Notes under the pieces: generated by a model
Databases searched by the model: none
What the model saw: the letters and a program-made list of their open reading frames with translations, nothing else
Told to the model about the DNA's origin: nothing
Assembly: GCA_029582165.1 (NCBI GenBank)
Contig: CM055870.1
Location: 18,726,332 to 18,790,331, forward strand
Source: Portulaca oleracea
Taxonomy: Eukaryota; Streptophyta; Magnoliopsida; Caryophyllales; Portulacaceae
Length of the DNA stretch: 64,000 nucleotides
Direction of reading: 5' to 3'
Part shown: positions 11,401 to 24,240 of the stretch, piece after piece
Layout: each line of letters opens with the position of its first letter
Numbering within the stretch: the first letter of the stretch is position 1
Translations under genes and position numbers: made by a program

Positions 11401-14400
11401 CAACTGCTTCGGGTACAGTAGTTACCGGAACCCTTTTCATCAATTCCAAGCCTGTATATGTTTTATTTGATTCGGGTGCTTCGCATTCATTTATATCTAT
11501 GCATGTTAGTCCTAAGCTAGGGTTACAACATCATGAAACTGCGGTAGCATATCAAATAAGATTACCGAACGGTCAGGTCATGATATGTGATAAGGCATTT
11601 GAACAAGTCCCCCTTAAAATTTCAAATGAATGTTTTCCCGTCGATCTTATCGTGATAAATATAGATGAGTTTGAAATCATCTTGGGCATGGATCGGTTAG
11701 CTAAGCACGGGGCAAAGATCAAGTGTGATGAGGGGGTAGTAGTCTTGAAGAGTCAGATGGGAGGCAAGATTCATTTTAAGGGTGAGTCGGGAAAGACTAG
11801 CTGTATGGCTATATCCTTGATGAAAGCGAAAAAGCTCATACGCCAAGGCGCGGAGGCTTACTTATGCTATGTATCAGAAGATCCATTGGGGGAACTACGG
11901 ATGGAGGACATACAGGTGGTACGAGAATTCCCGGATGTTTTTCCCGAGGAATTAACTGAATTACCCCAGAGAAGGGAGATTGACTTTGAGATAGAGTTGG
12001 TCCCAGGGACACAACCAATTTCTAAGGCACCCTACCGCATGGCCCCTGCAGAGTTGAAGGAGCTCAGAACCCAACTGGATGAGCTACTCCAGTTAGGATT
12101 TATCCGACCAAGTGCGTCACCATGGGGAGCCCCGGTGCTGTTTGTTAAGAAGAAAGATGGGAGCTTGAGGCTGTGTATTGATTATAGAGAGTTAAACAAG
12201 GTCACCGTTAAGAATAAGTACCCGTTACCAAGAATCGATGACTTGTTCGATCAATTGCAAGGAGCTGGCGTCTTCTCCAAAATCGATTTGAGATCTGGCT
12301 ATCACTAGTTGAGAATCAAGCCTGAGGATGTTCCCAAGACAGCCTTTAGGACCCGTTATGGACACTTCGAGTTCATAGTAATGCCTTTTGGCCTCACCAA
12401 TGCCCCGGCAGTCTTTATGGATCTCATGAATCGAGTTTTCCGGCCATACTTGGATAAGTTTGTGGTAGTCTTTATCGACGACATATTAATCTATTCGAAG
12501 ACTCGGGAAGAGCATGAGCAACACCTCAGAATGGTATTGCAGACCTTAAGGGATTAACACTTATATGCTAAATTCAAAAAGTGCGAGTTTTGGCTGGAGG
12601 AGTTAGCCTTTTTAGGGCACATAGTGACCAAAGACGGGATCAAAGTGGACCCACAGAAGGCTGAAGCAGTCACGAATTGGAACAGGCCCACAACCATCAC
12701 GGAGGTGAAGAGCTTTTTCGGGATGGCCGGATATTATCGACGCTTCATACAAGATTTTTCAAAGATCGCGCTACCCTTAACTAGCTTGCTAAAGAAGACG
12801 ACCAAGTTTGAATGGTCAGAGAGGTGCGAAAAAGCGTTTTAAGAGCTTAAGAGGAAGCTCACCACAGCGCCTATTTTAACCCTGCCGGTAGAAGGAGAAG
12901 AGTATATTATATATAGTGATGCCTCCAAACGAGGGTTGGGTTGCGTTTTGATGCAGAATAATAAAGTTATCGCCTATGCCTCCAGGCAACTAAAGCCATA
13001 TGAATCAAATTACCCGACCCACGATCTAGAATTGGCAGCAGTAGTCTTTGCCTTAAAGATATGGAGGCACTACTTGTATGGCGCTCATACCAAGGTATTC
13101 ACTGATCATCAAAGTCTTAAGTACATTTTCACTCAGAAGGAGTTGAATTTGAGGCAGCGTAGATGGTTGGAGCTCCTCAAAGATTATGATTTGGACATCC
13201 AATATCACCCCGGGAAAGCAAACTCAGTGGCGGATGCTTTAAGCAGGAAGAATCAACATGAAGATGGGGTATCAAAGGAGGCACAGCCCAAACTTCAACA
13301 AGAAATCCGCGAGGCAGGGATAGAGATGGTGCCATTAGGCTATGTACAAGCACGGCTAGCAGAGCTTCAAGTGCAACCTTCCATTTTAGAGGAAATCAAG
13401 AGAGAACAGATGAATGATGAGCACCTGCAGTACATACGTGCAGGAGTAGAAAAGGGAAAGATGCCGGGATTTGTTGTTCACGAGGATGGAACCTTGAGAT
13501 TCCAAAACCGAATATGTGTACCGGCGGTCCAAAATTTTCGAGGAAGGATCATGCAAGAAGGACATGACACACCATACTCGGTACACCCAGGGGGCACCAA
13601 GATGTATCGAGATATACGGGAGAAGTTTTGGTGGCTGAATATGAAGAAGGACATAGCGACCTTCGTGGACAAATGTCTTACCTGTCAGAAGGTGAAAATT
13701 GAGCATCAACGACCCTCAGGGGAACTAAGGCCTTTAGAAATACCCACCTGGAAGTGGGATTCCATGTCAATGGACTTTATCATGGGTTTACCCTTAACCG
13801 TTGCCAAAAAGAATACCATATGAGTCGTTGTGGATAGATTGACTAAGTCTGCCCATTTTATTTCAATACATGACAGTTGGAAGGTGGATAAGTTAGCCGA
13901 CATTTATGTAAAGGAGATAGTGAGGCTGCATGGTATTCCGAAGGACATCATCTCAGATCGTGATGCTAGGTTCCAATCCCGATTGTGGGTAGCCTTACAA
14001 AAGGCGTTCGACACCAAATTAAATTTCAGCAGTTCCTATCATCCGGAAACAGACGGCCAAATGGAGCGTGTGAATCAGATCGTAGAAGACATGTTACGGG
14101 CTTGTGTGCTGGATTTCCAAGGAAGCTGGGAGGACTTTTTACCCTTGGTGGAGTTCTCCTACAACAATAGTTACCAAGCCACGATCCAAATGGCGCCATT
14201 CGAGGCCTTATATGGGCGAAACGGCCGGTCTCCTTTATGCTGGAGTGAGATGGATGAAACCCTGATAGTGGGGCCCGAATTGATACAGGATATGACCGAC
14301 AAGGTGAGGGTGATCCAATAGCACATCAAAACGGCCCAAAGCTGACAAAAGAGTTATGCTGACAAGAGGAGGAGACCCTTAGAATTTCAGATAGGTGACA

Positions 14401-14734
14401 ATGTATTCCTCAAAGTCTCACCCTCTAGAGGGGTGCGGAGGTTCAACATCAAAGGGAAGCTAAGCCCTAGATACATCGGGCCCTATTTAGTTGTTGAGAG
14501 AGTAAACCCGGTAGCTTATAGATTGGAACTCCCGACGGACTTGGAGCATGTCCATGACGTGTTTCATGTATCACAATTGCGTAAATATGTGCCCGACTCG
14601 AGTCACGTAATTGAGCCCGAACCGATAGCTCTCACCGAAAACCTGTCCTACGAAGAAAAACCGGTACAAATTCTGGATCGAAGGATCAAACAGTTGCGTT
14701 TTAAAGAGATTCCACTAGTGAAGGTGTTGTGGAC
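11401..14734 (+). pseudogene. Pol of the Tekay-like element: protease, RT, RNase H, integrase, truncated chromodomain
   Basis: Domains in order: aspartic protease with [12 protein letters not shown] (about 11465); reverse transcriptase with [11 protein letters not shown] (about 12470); RNase H with [10 protein letters not shown] (about 12910) and [11 protein letters not shown]; integrase with the HHCC finger (CLTCQ near 13675) and DDE residues in [15 protein letters not shown] and GQMERVNQ; the IGPY motif near 14480; then VKVLW, where the chromodomain starts and is cut off. The whole 3.3 kb stays in one frame but has stops at 12306 (TAG), 12555 (TAA), 12840 (TAA), 13821 (TGA), 14319 (TAG) and 14343 (TGA). 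In each case the family residue expected there (Q, Q, Q, W, Q, R) differs from the stop by one C-to-T or G-to-A change. Confidence 0.92.
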
Positions 14735-16668
14735 TAATTTTTTTAGGTTGTATATTTTGGGAAAATTGAGTTAGGAATGTTATAAGTTAAATGTGGAGAA
14801 TAAAGTGAGGACATAGTTGGGCCTTTGAGGGGTCCTTTGGACCGGCCAAACAAGAGAAAAGGAGGGGAAGGGGGCTTTTTAGTAGTATATAATTGAAAGA
14901 GGGAGTATCAAGTAAGGGGTTCTCAAACTTTAGTCTAGCATTCAAACTCTTATGGGTGTGACTCTTTGGCTCCCTCCTCTCTCTCGCCAGCCCCCCCTGC
15001 CGCCCCTCTGCTCGCCGGCCACCAGGGCGCCGCCGGCCGTCGTCACCGCCGCCGACCACCGACGCCACCACCACCTTCATCTTCTCTCTCCTCTTTCTTG
15101 TTTTCAAGTGTAATCTCCTTCCTCTTATCTCCTCCTTCCATTTTGATGACCACATCTAGTTGTAATCTGAGTTTTTATATATAAATGATGTTATTTTCAG
15201 ATTTTAGTGTGGGAATTCTTGAGTTCTTCAAGGAAAGAAAGGAAGTTTCCAAGTTGGAAGAAAGGAAGTGGTGACTTCTTGTAGATCCTTGTTATTTTAG
15301 TTGTTTCAAGTGACCTCTTTGTGTGAAAATAAGCATGCATGTAGGTTTAGTGTTGTAATTTTATGAGAAGGTGTGGAAAATTTGTTGTGCTCAAGTTGCA
15401 TGTTCATAGATTAGGTGTAGATGGGGATGTAAAAGAATTTTGTGAAGTTGCATGTGAAAATTGGTGCTAGGTAGTGAAAGTGAATATGAATTTGAGGATG
15501 TATGAGTTTAAAAGAGAGGTATAAGATGTCCTTTTAACTATTTAAAGCTGATTTTCTGTGTATATGATGATACCATGATGGCTTATGAAGGATCCTTGGC
15601 TAAATTACAAAGACTTGGGCATGCGTGTGAGTTTTGGGTACATAAGTACATTCTTTTGTGTTTTCCAGGAAATAGATAAAAGGATTTTTGGTGATATTAG
15701 GATTTAGTTAGATGGACAAAAGTGTTAGCTAACGCCCGGTTTTTACGGATCGACTTTTCGATGTATATTTTAGAAATTATGACCAAAACCGTAAAATGGT
15801 ACGAATCTGGAATTTGAGTGACGGCAGAATGAAAATGGCTAGTTTTCGTCTAGTTAAGGTTTGATATGGCGTCGGGTCTAAACATGAAAGTTTTAGAGGA
15901 CTGTTTAAGCTTTCCGGAATGGTATGGTTTGTATCCATACGACGTCGGATGAGCAAGTTATAGGTGTTTGTTTGAAGGACAGAAATTCTGATTTGTTTTC
16001 CAGAATTAGAATGTTAGTGGCTGGTCGAGTGTTGGCTTAAAATTAGGCCTTTTTCCAAGCTTAAATCATGTGTTGGTAAAAATTTAAGTCAAAATTTGAG
16101 TCTTAAGCTTTCCGTAGCCAGCTTGTAGGCCCAAAACCGAGTAGTATGGCTCAAGAAATCGCGCTCCGAAAAACGATGCTCGGCTTGTACAAATTCTAGG
16201 CAGATTGTGTAATTAAGCGTTTTGACCCCTGTAATCATGTTTTTAGCTTCCGGTGTTAACTCTGAAGTTGTAGGGCGCGTCCTAAGCTTTCCAAAGAGTA
16301 CTCTTATGTGGCAATCCGATATCTATAGCAATAGTTACCTTCCTCGTTGTAAATATAGGAAAATGCTTTTAGTTATGAACCAGAGTTTTTCTTTAAGAAT
16401 TCCTCACCCTTCTCCTAGCCGGATGAGAAAATCTAACTCTAAAATCCTTCCTCTCTTTAAGCTTTCGCTCAAGTAATCGTTGCTCGTGCACTGTTCAAGT
16501 CCTTGCTCGTTGGTAGTTCGTTCTCAGGTACATGTACTACTTAGCTTTTATACTATACATGCACTTAGAATTATTTATTCTTGTATTACCTTAACTATGC
16601 GCCAAAATGATTCTTATATATGCTTGCATGCTGAAAGTTTACTACTAAACATGTCCACAAGGAAGATG
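14735..16668 (+). repeat. 3' LTR of the Tekay-like element, first part
   Basis: Matches 5437-7370 of the 5' LTR with scattered substitutions and small indels. It stops at AAGATG, where the Copia element is inserted. It follows pol directly; the usual chromodomain end, polypurine tract and TGTAACACCCC start are missing. Confidence 0.9.
16664..16668. other. Target-site duplication AGATG of the Copia element
   Basis: AGATG at 16664-16668 is repeated at 29039-29043. The uninterrupted 5' LTR has a single AGATG at the corresponding place (about 7370). Confidence 0.95.
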
Positions 16669-17542
16669 TGTTGGGAATGTCCCGACAATGTTCGATATAC
16701 ACGGAGATTAAACCAAAGTAATATAGTAGTTATATGTCTTGCTAGAAACCTCTATAATTAGTAATTAAATATGTTTAATTACAACTATATTATTTGGTCC
16801 TACTGGGTCACACAAGTCAGTGCCCTAGAACAATGTATGTAACCTAAATGATATTGTATCAAGTTTAGAAAAGTTGGAAACTGATTTCTGTGAGAAATCA
16901 GCCCAACACGGACCGAATTGGGCTCAACACGGTCCGTGTTGAGACACCACGGTCCGTGTTGAGATACACGGTCCGTGGTGTCCATGGGCCGAATAATTGG
17001 ATTCTCTGGAGTCCAACACGGACCGTGTTGTTTCAACACGGACCGTGTTGTTTCAACACGGACCGTGTTGGGCCTAGAAAACGCGTCGTCGTTTTAATTC
17101 GGCCCTTTAGGGTTTTGAACCCTTTCCCTAGGTTTTCTAAACACTATATAAAGGGGTCTCTGGGAGAGATTATTCCACACCAACTGCCTTCGACTCTTAG
17201 AGAGATACCAGGGTGATTTCCTGAGTTCCTCTCTCTTTTAGTTTGCAGTTCTAGTTTCAGGAAACACTATTAGTTTCCTGAAACAATCTCACATACATCT
17301 TAGATTGAGATTCGCCTCGATCGGGTCGATCTAGCAATCGGGTTCCCGGAGTGCTTCGTGGACTTTTCAGTACAGGATTTCAGCATTGGAATCTGGAAGG
17401 TCAACCTCTTCTTCAGCCGGAATTAGCGATCAGGTATAATTACTAAAGCCTCTGCAGTTTTTGATTAATTGTTTATAACTGTTATAATATTCCGCCAATT
17501 AATCTGTATCTGTTTAGGAAATAGATAACCTAAATCCTAACA
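16669..17542 (+). repeat. 5' LTR of the Copia element
   Basis: 874 bp, start TGTTGGGAATG, end TCCTAACA. U3 carries seven related palindromes of the type CAACACGGACCGTGTTG at 16903-17070. The last three are in tandem with a 20-bp period. The TATA box CTATATAAAG follows at 17144-17153. The 3' LTR has one tandem unit fewer, matching the 20-bp length difference. Confidence 0.93.
17144..17153 (+). promoter_or_regulatory. TATA box of the Copia 5' LTR
   Basis: CTATATAAAG lies about 75 bp downstream of the palindrome cluster. The same box is at about 28639 in the 3' LTR. Confidence 0.75.
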
Positions 17543-17543
17543 G

Positions 17544-17554
17544 TGGTATCAGAG
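17544..17554 (+). other. Primer-binding site of the Copia element
   Basis: TGGTATCAGAG lies one base after the LTR end and is complementary to initiator tRNA-Met. Confidence 0.9.
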
Positions 17555-17974
17555 TCACCAATTGCATGCTAAAGTATTGTACTTGTATTCATAATTAATT
17601 TTGTCAATAGTTGAATTATATTATGAATATGCTAGAATAGATTTATGCCTAAAATTTTGAATCTTTATGAAAGTTTTAATCTTTGATGTTCATGATAATA
17701 AATCTGAGATTTTATTATAAAATTTCATGCTTTGTTATTATTTATTTCTTGTTGCCTTTAGTAAATCAATTTTATGTTTGTTTAATCGTTAAATATAGCA
17801 TGAACTTGATTTACATTTTGAATGTTTTAGTAACAATCTTGTTTAATATTGTTAAATAGTAGGCAATACATGAAATAGGTCAAAATTCGCAAAATAGGAT
17901 TTTGTAGAATTAATTTTCTGATTTAGTTTATTTACGGTAAATATGAAAAATCGAAATAAAATATCAAACGAACT

Positions 17975-18720
17975 CGAAACTTTCTGAAATTTTTACTGGA
18001 GGTGTCTGGAAGTGTTTTGGACTTTCTATATTTTTTGTACATTTTTCCCAATTGAATTAGATTTTTAATTCACTTCAGATCTGAAGTGAATTAAAATTCG
18101 TTTAATTCTCTGAATTTTATAAATTTGTAGAAATTTGTAAAACTTCTGAAATTTTTACAGTAGGTTACTGGGTAACCATACTTTTACGAAAAAAAATTTC
18201 CGTTAATTTATCCGATCAAATTATATTTTTTTTAATTTAGATTTTCAGATTCTCAGAGAAATAAATTTGTTGCTTCTCTAAATTTTGTATATTTATAGAA
18301 ATTTGCAAGTTTTCTGAAACTTTTACAGTAGGTTACTGGGTAACCATACTGTTATGGATAAATGTTTCGTGAATTTTCGAAATCGGTTACTAATTTTCCT
18401 TTAATTTCCAGATTAACAGAAAAGTATAATCGTTTACTTTTCTGAATTTTATTCTAATTTTCAAAATTTGATAAAAATCTGAAATTTTTACAGTAGCATA
18501 TTAAATGAACCTACTGTATAGGAAAATTATAAAATTTTATTTTTAAACTTATCGAACTATTGTTATTTATTTTCCTCTTAAATGGAGAATTAAAAATGTT
18601 TAATTCCCTAAAATTTTAAAATCTTTTGAAAATTGTTAAAATTCTGGAAAATATTCATATTGGGTTATTAGATAACGTTGTGATATGAAATCTTTAAATT
18701 TGATAAGTTACGATAATTTT
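17975..18720 (+). repeat. Five degenerate tandem units, about 165 bp each, in the Copia leader
   Basis: TTCTGAAA-type phrases recur at 17982, 18144, 18312, 18477 and 18642, a period of 162-168 bp. Units 2 and 3 contain ACAGTAGGTTACTGGGTAACC, whose GGTTAC and GTAACC arms can form a hairpin. Each unit continues with an A/T-rich stretch that includes a TCTCAGAGA- or TTCTCTGAA-like phrase. Confidence 0.7.
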
Positions 18721-20038
18721 ATTTAAGTTTTTCATTCACGAAATTAACTGAAACTGGGAAGCAACACGGACCGTGTTGGATCAATATGGACCGTGTTGCC
18801 AGCAGTTTTGGTGAATTCGTATATTTTAGGGTTTGTAATTAATTTTAGAAATTAATTATTAAATCCTATTACTACTAAATCAGATAATAGGCATAAAATC
18901 TGTTATTTTGTAAAGTTTAGGAAACTTACAATAATCTTGAAAGATATAGTATCTTTTAGACTCCTTGATTTTAGGATAGTCAAGTATTTTGTATGTATAG
19001 GTATAAAATCCTAAATATATTTAGGTAACTAAGATAAAATTTGGATTTTGTTTACTTTATTAATCATGCAAACCTTTTAGGAAATTTTATTTAGTATTTA
19101 TTTCCTTACGTGTTATATTGCAATTATTTATATGCCTTTATAATTTGTTATTTAAGCATGTGTTTATTGCAATATTACATGTTTGCATGTGCTTCTAGTA
19201 TGGCCATAGATAGTCAGTTTTACCGGTCTGCGTACCGAGTTGGGTGAAATACGGTCTGCGTACCGTCTTTGAATTAAATTTTAAATTTAAATTTCAGTTA
19301 AGTTTATTTTTTAATTCATGTAAGGACTCAATTGTGAGGTCCAAATTGTAAATTGGTTGTAATTAGAGACATCAAATTGAGTGGGAGCTCAACAGCAATA
19401 GAGGTGGTGATTCGAGTGGGAGCCCATCCAATGAAGTTGCATGACCCAAGAAGGTTTTCTTGAAGACTATCAAGGCGTAGTTAAATTAGTTGATTAAGTC
19501 TAGGTGGCCATACTAGGGGTTTTACTTATGCTTTAATTTTGTTATTGCATGTTTTATTATGCCTTTTATGCTTTTCGAAAGAGTTCACCTAGAATTGCAT
19601 GCTTAGGATAATAAAACCTACTCTCATAATTGAGTTATTGCTCAACCTATCGAAACACCACTTAGATGGATAAATAAAGAAAGTCAAAGAGAATTATTTG
19701 TCCATCATTAATAAGTAGGGTGGGAGCTAGGTCAATTCAAATTGGCTATCAAAATAGTTTTGGGCCAAGAGCAGAGGAAGAGAAATATTGTATTCGATAC
19801 AAATTTCTTGCCAAGAATCATTTTGAATGATCGATCATAAGATGATCCACCAAAGATAACATGGGATTGAGTTTTGTTGGGCCAAAGTCCAGTTGAGCCC
19901 ATGGGTCTTGTGGGTCTTGGTTAAATTAAAACACTAAGTGAGAGTTGATAAAGTGTTTTGATTTGAAGTTAAAATTAGTTTAATTTCTTTGATGATTAAT
20001 AACTAAGATTGAACCTTTATGTCTTGTCAGAATCAAAG

Positions 20039-20051
20039 ATGTCTAACACAC
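20039..20051 (+). pseudogene. First codons of Copia gag, severed by the solo LTR
   Basis: ATG at 20039-20041 opens a frame of four codons, then the solo LTR begins. Reading resumes after the second CACAC at 23382, so the insertion is in codon 5. Confidence 0.8.
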
Positions 20052-23000
20052 TGTAACACCCCAACACCCATAAACACAAGATCACCATTAATTACTTGTA
20101 AAACCTGTGAACAACGCAGCGGAAAAACATGAGTTGAGGTATTACCGCCGTCCCACTAAGGACAAGGCACACAAACCACCACCAACACAACAACCAACAC
20201 AAACCATCAAATAAACTTACACTTAAACCCCATACATGACACTCACCCAAACATTGAAATAATACTTTAATACAACCATCAAAACACCCATTAAACCTTC
20301 CAAAACATGATTTGGTCTTTAAACCCACGAAGACCATCGAGGTTCGGCCAACAACTACCATATAAAACTACCTTGCAAGGATGAAAGGAACTACTTCTGC
20401 TTGTCTTTGCCTTTCCCTTTGACTTGGGAGCTCGGACCGCCTAAAAACAAAACATTAAAACATTCGCAAATGAGTGGGGGAAACACTCAGTACACAAACC
20501 TCCAACACGTCAAACCGTTCGAAAACGGTTTTAGTGTCGGCATTTAAATTCATTTTGAAAACGGGAAAGGGGATCTTAAACATGAATAAACTGGATTGCC
20601 GCATAGATAAATATGTGTAAATAAAAGAGATAAACTTGTAATAATTGAAAAAATGAGTGGTATCCCTTACGATCGATGCAAAGCATCTCACACACGCGCA
20701 TGCCCAAACCGATCTGGAGTTTGGATTGGGTGATCACAGGCAATGACATCGCCAGGTCTATAACGCTCTGATCAGGAGCAACTAAAAGATGATGCTAGTA
20801 CCTTTAAACTAGCTACAAGTATAATGGCGGGACCACTTAATGAAAAAAGGAAAGCATTAGATTATGACTTGAAGTATAAATAATAAGCATTGAAGAATAT
20901 ATAAAGGTTGGACAATTTGCGTACCTTGGAAAGTAGGAAAACTTGGTGGCGTGCCTCGGGCTCGGGACGGCTTGGATGACTTGGGAACTATAGTAGGAAG
21001 TATAGAAAATGAGAACCAAAGAGGGTTCTTAGTGAGTTACAAATGTTAAGTAAAATAAGAATTTAAGAATGAAATAGATTAGAAGGAAAATTTCAGGTTT
21101 TTAGAAATAAAGTTTTTAACATAACTCTAGCTAGGAAACTCGGAATTAAACAAACGAGTACTTCTCGGAATAGGGAAAATCATGATCTACAACTTTGTCA
21201 ATATGACCAAGGTCTAAAAATGAAGGGAAGGGCTTGAAAAACAGCCCGGACAGAAACATAAGCTGTAATTTGGAAACTAAAACTTTCGGTTTGATCTTTT
21301 GATACGAAACTCATAAAGGCTTGGAAATAAACGATGAATAGCTTAACATATAGAATGATTTGAAGAGATCATATTGATGGAATATGGAGAATTAAGGAAT
21401 GAAAGGCTAGAATGAAAATTAGAGAGTTCTTGATTTTTCGGATATATCGTCAAGCGACGAAGAAGAATTTATAACGATGGATTAATGGATTTTGGAAGTG
21501 TTTGAAAGGTGAATTGGAATTATGCATTAGAGAAGGAATAAGTCCTAGGATCATTATGCTTCAAAGGGCTCTTATACTAATGATGCAATCCACAATCCAA
21601 CTTAAAGTCGATTATTTCATTATGTAACTTAATCTTTCAACCTTAACTATGATAACATAACTTTGATAAGTAACATTAACCTTCAAAAGATAGCATTTTC
21701 TACTTAGAAAACACCTCTTGAATATTCTAATATTGACCAAAGAGTCTCCAAATAATTAGAATCCCTTACATGATTGGAATTGGATCACAAAATCCCAAAT
21801 TTATAAAACATTTTCTGGGCAGAAACTCAACTGACATGCTTCACTTCCGACCCTATATCTTGCACTCCCGATATCCGATGAACGCAAACCATACATTTTC
21901 GGAAAGCTTAAAAGGTCACCTAAATCTTTTATGCTTACAACTGGAACCAATAAAATCTCTAAATGGACAGAAAATAGTCCTCAAGTTACTGACTCAGAAT
22001 CGTATATACCTTGCATCCCTTCACGGTTTCGCTCATATCTCGGGCTACACATGTCGGATTCTCGAAATTCCAAAGCCCATGGTTAGATAATGTCTTAAGC
22101 TATCTTTTTAAGTAAAAATCTAGGCTAAACTCCCACTTTTAGTCCTCTGTAAAAATCAGATTTGTACCCAGAAACTTATTTGACCCTCTAAACCAACATG
22201 CATAATTTTCATTGTCTCCAATTTGTATCAATTCCCAATTAAACTTCAAATTAACTAACCTCCATGGATTTTTCAGAAATTAAACACTTAAACTTGTTTA
22301 AACATGACTATAGAACTCACATGCAACAAGCTATTTCAAACATTCAACAAGAATACAACATCAAACACTCAAAATCAACCCCAAATTTACATGCATCACC
22401 CCCAAATTCAAACCCTAGTTTACCTAACTTAACCCCAATATAAATTCACGCTTAGAAATCATAAAAGAGGTGGAAAACAACAAGAATAATCAGAGTTAAT
22501 GACAAAAAAAATCAGATTAGAAGAGATAGGATTGAGTTAGGGTTTGAATATATACCACTTGAGAGAGAAATTGGAGAAGAAAACAAGAGAAGAGTGGAGG
22601 AGAGGGCTCGGCCGGTCACCGGAAAACGCCCGGATGGGCGGCTGCGTGGCTGGGCAGAGGAGAGTGGGGGAGGGAGAGCTGAGTTTGTAATTGTGTTGAA
22701 AATGAAATGAAATAAAATTATTCTAACTTAATCCCCTTGATATATATAAATACACCCCCCCTTAATTAAATTAAAAACACCAATTAAAACACTCTTCTAA
22801 TTAGTAACTAGGCTAACAAGGGTGCAATTAAAAATTAGCTAGGTAAGATAATTGGTAATAAACTAGATAAAATTAATTAACATAAAACTTGATAAAATAG
22901 TTTAGCATAAATTAAATAAAATTACTTGGGAATAAATTGGGTAAAATTAACTAGTACTAAACCACATAAAATAAATTGGTAGGACATATTAATAAAATGA

Positions 23001-23381
23001 ATTTTAGCAATAAAATGTACTTAGGAAGGTTGGGTAACATAAATCGTAAAAGAAACGGAATTGAAATTAATATAACCTTCTTTGGTTTAAAAGCGTAAAA
23101 TTGAGAACCATAAAATAAATTATATAACTTATCGTAAAAGTATTCATAAACTCGTAATAATATTTATAACTTTAAATCCAGGATAACATCAATTCAACCC
23201 ATTTAGCCATCGCCTTGCTCGAGACCTATCACGCATAAATAAATAAATAATAGAAGTAACAACCGCAATAACCACAATAATAATATTCATGTCGTTAAAA
23301 TAGAAAACTTTTATTAGCGTATTTTAGCTAATTACCGTAATTAAGGTCTTAATTAGTACGGGTTTAGGGCGGGTCGTTACA
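20052..23381 (-). mobile_element. Tekay-type solo LTR (3330 bp), TSD CACAC
   Basis: Starts TGTAACACCCC, ends GGTCGTTACA, flanked by CACAC (20047-20051 and 23382-23386). Minus orientation is inferred by comparison with the chromovirus LTR above. The complement of the AAAGGGAAAGGCAAAG-like phrase near 20400, the complement of the GGACGGCGGTA-like phrase near 20135, and the GC-rich patch at 22600-22670 occur in the expected order. A TATA-like ATATATAAATACAC complement lies at about 22740-22752. Short open frames such as 21770-22090 are not recognisable. No internal region remains, so it is a product of LTR-LTR recombination and is the youngest insertion of the nest. Confidence 0.92.
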
Positions 23382-23386
23382 CACAC

Positions 23387-24240
23387 CCACCAATAACACA
23401 GTCAACCTCCGTTCTCTTTTGGGAAAAGAGAAACTCACAGGGGCCAATTTCCTTGATTGGCACCGAAACCTGAGGATTGTCCTTAGGGCAGAGCAGAAAG
23501 AATATGTTCTAGAAAGAGCCTTGAAGAACAAGCCCAAAGAAAATGCGACTCAAGCTGAAAAAGACAAGTGGCAGCGTCATTCTGATGATGATGTCCAAGT
23601 CAGCTGTATCATGTTGGCTACTATGACTCCTGAGCTTCAAAGACAGTTTGAAAACAAAAAGGCACATGAAACAATCACTCAACTGAAAAGCATGTTTCAA
23701 GAACACGCTCAAATTGAGAGATGTCAGATCAATGAGCAAATTGTTCGCACCCGTCTTGAGATTGGCAAGCCCGTTGGGCCCCATATATTGAAGATGATTG
23801 GTCTTTTTTAGTCCATGGAGCGACTAGGGTTCCCCTACACTCCAGAGTTAGCTACTAACATTCTTCTTAGCTCACTGCATGAAGGATTCAAAGACTTCTG
23901 TGAATTACAACATGCAAGGGCATAAGAAGTCTCTAATGGATCTTCATGCGATGTTGGTTACGGTAGAGAGGGACATTAAGATAGCCCATAGGGTTAACTC
24001 GAATGTCCTAGTGGTCAGCAAGGGGAAAGGAAAATTCAAGAAGGCTAACAAGAGCAAGAAGGGACCTGCAAGTAAGAAAGGCAAGAACAAAACTGTTGTC
24101 CCAGCCAAACCTAAAGCAATACCTAAGCCAGATGAAGAGTGCTTTTACTGTAAAGGCAAAGGGCACTGGGAAAGAAACTGCCCCACCTACTTAGATGATC
24201 TGAAGACCGGAAAGGTCGTCAAAGCAGGTATAGATGTGAT
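23387..24240 (+). pseudogene. Gag of the Copia element
   Basis: Continuation of gag after the solo LTR. It contains the Copia gag start (LTGANFLDWHRNLRIVLR), then a capsid-like region. A TAG at 23809-23811 and a single-base frameshift near 23908 break it. The frame from 23879 continues through a lysine-rich stretch to one zinc knuckle, CFYCKGKGHWERNC (CX2CX4HX4C, about 24150). The protein packages the element RNA in cytoplasmic virus-like particles. Confidence 0.88.

Larger units (their letters stand above)
17543..20038 (+). other. Long (2.5 kb) AT-rich leader of the Copia element
   Basis: No ORF. It includes a five-unit degenerate tandem repeat (see 17975-18720). Two more palindromes of the LTR type lie near 18762-18800, and two palindromes of form CGGTCTGCGTACCG at 19222-19266. 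Such a leader could hold packaging or translation signals, but none can be named. Confidence 0.6.

Noticed and set aside
16890..17216. ORF across the Copia U3 palindromes (and its relative at 28397-28663)
   Set aside because: Created by in-frame reiteration of the palindrome unit; it spans the TATA box and changes between the two LTRs.
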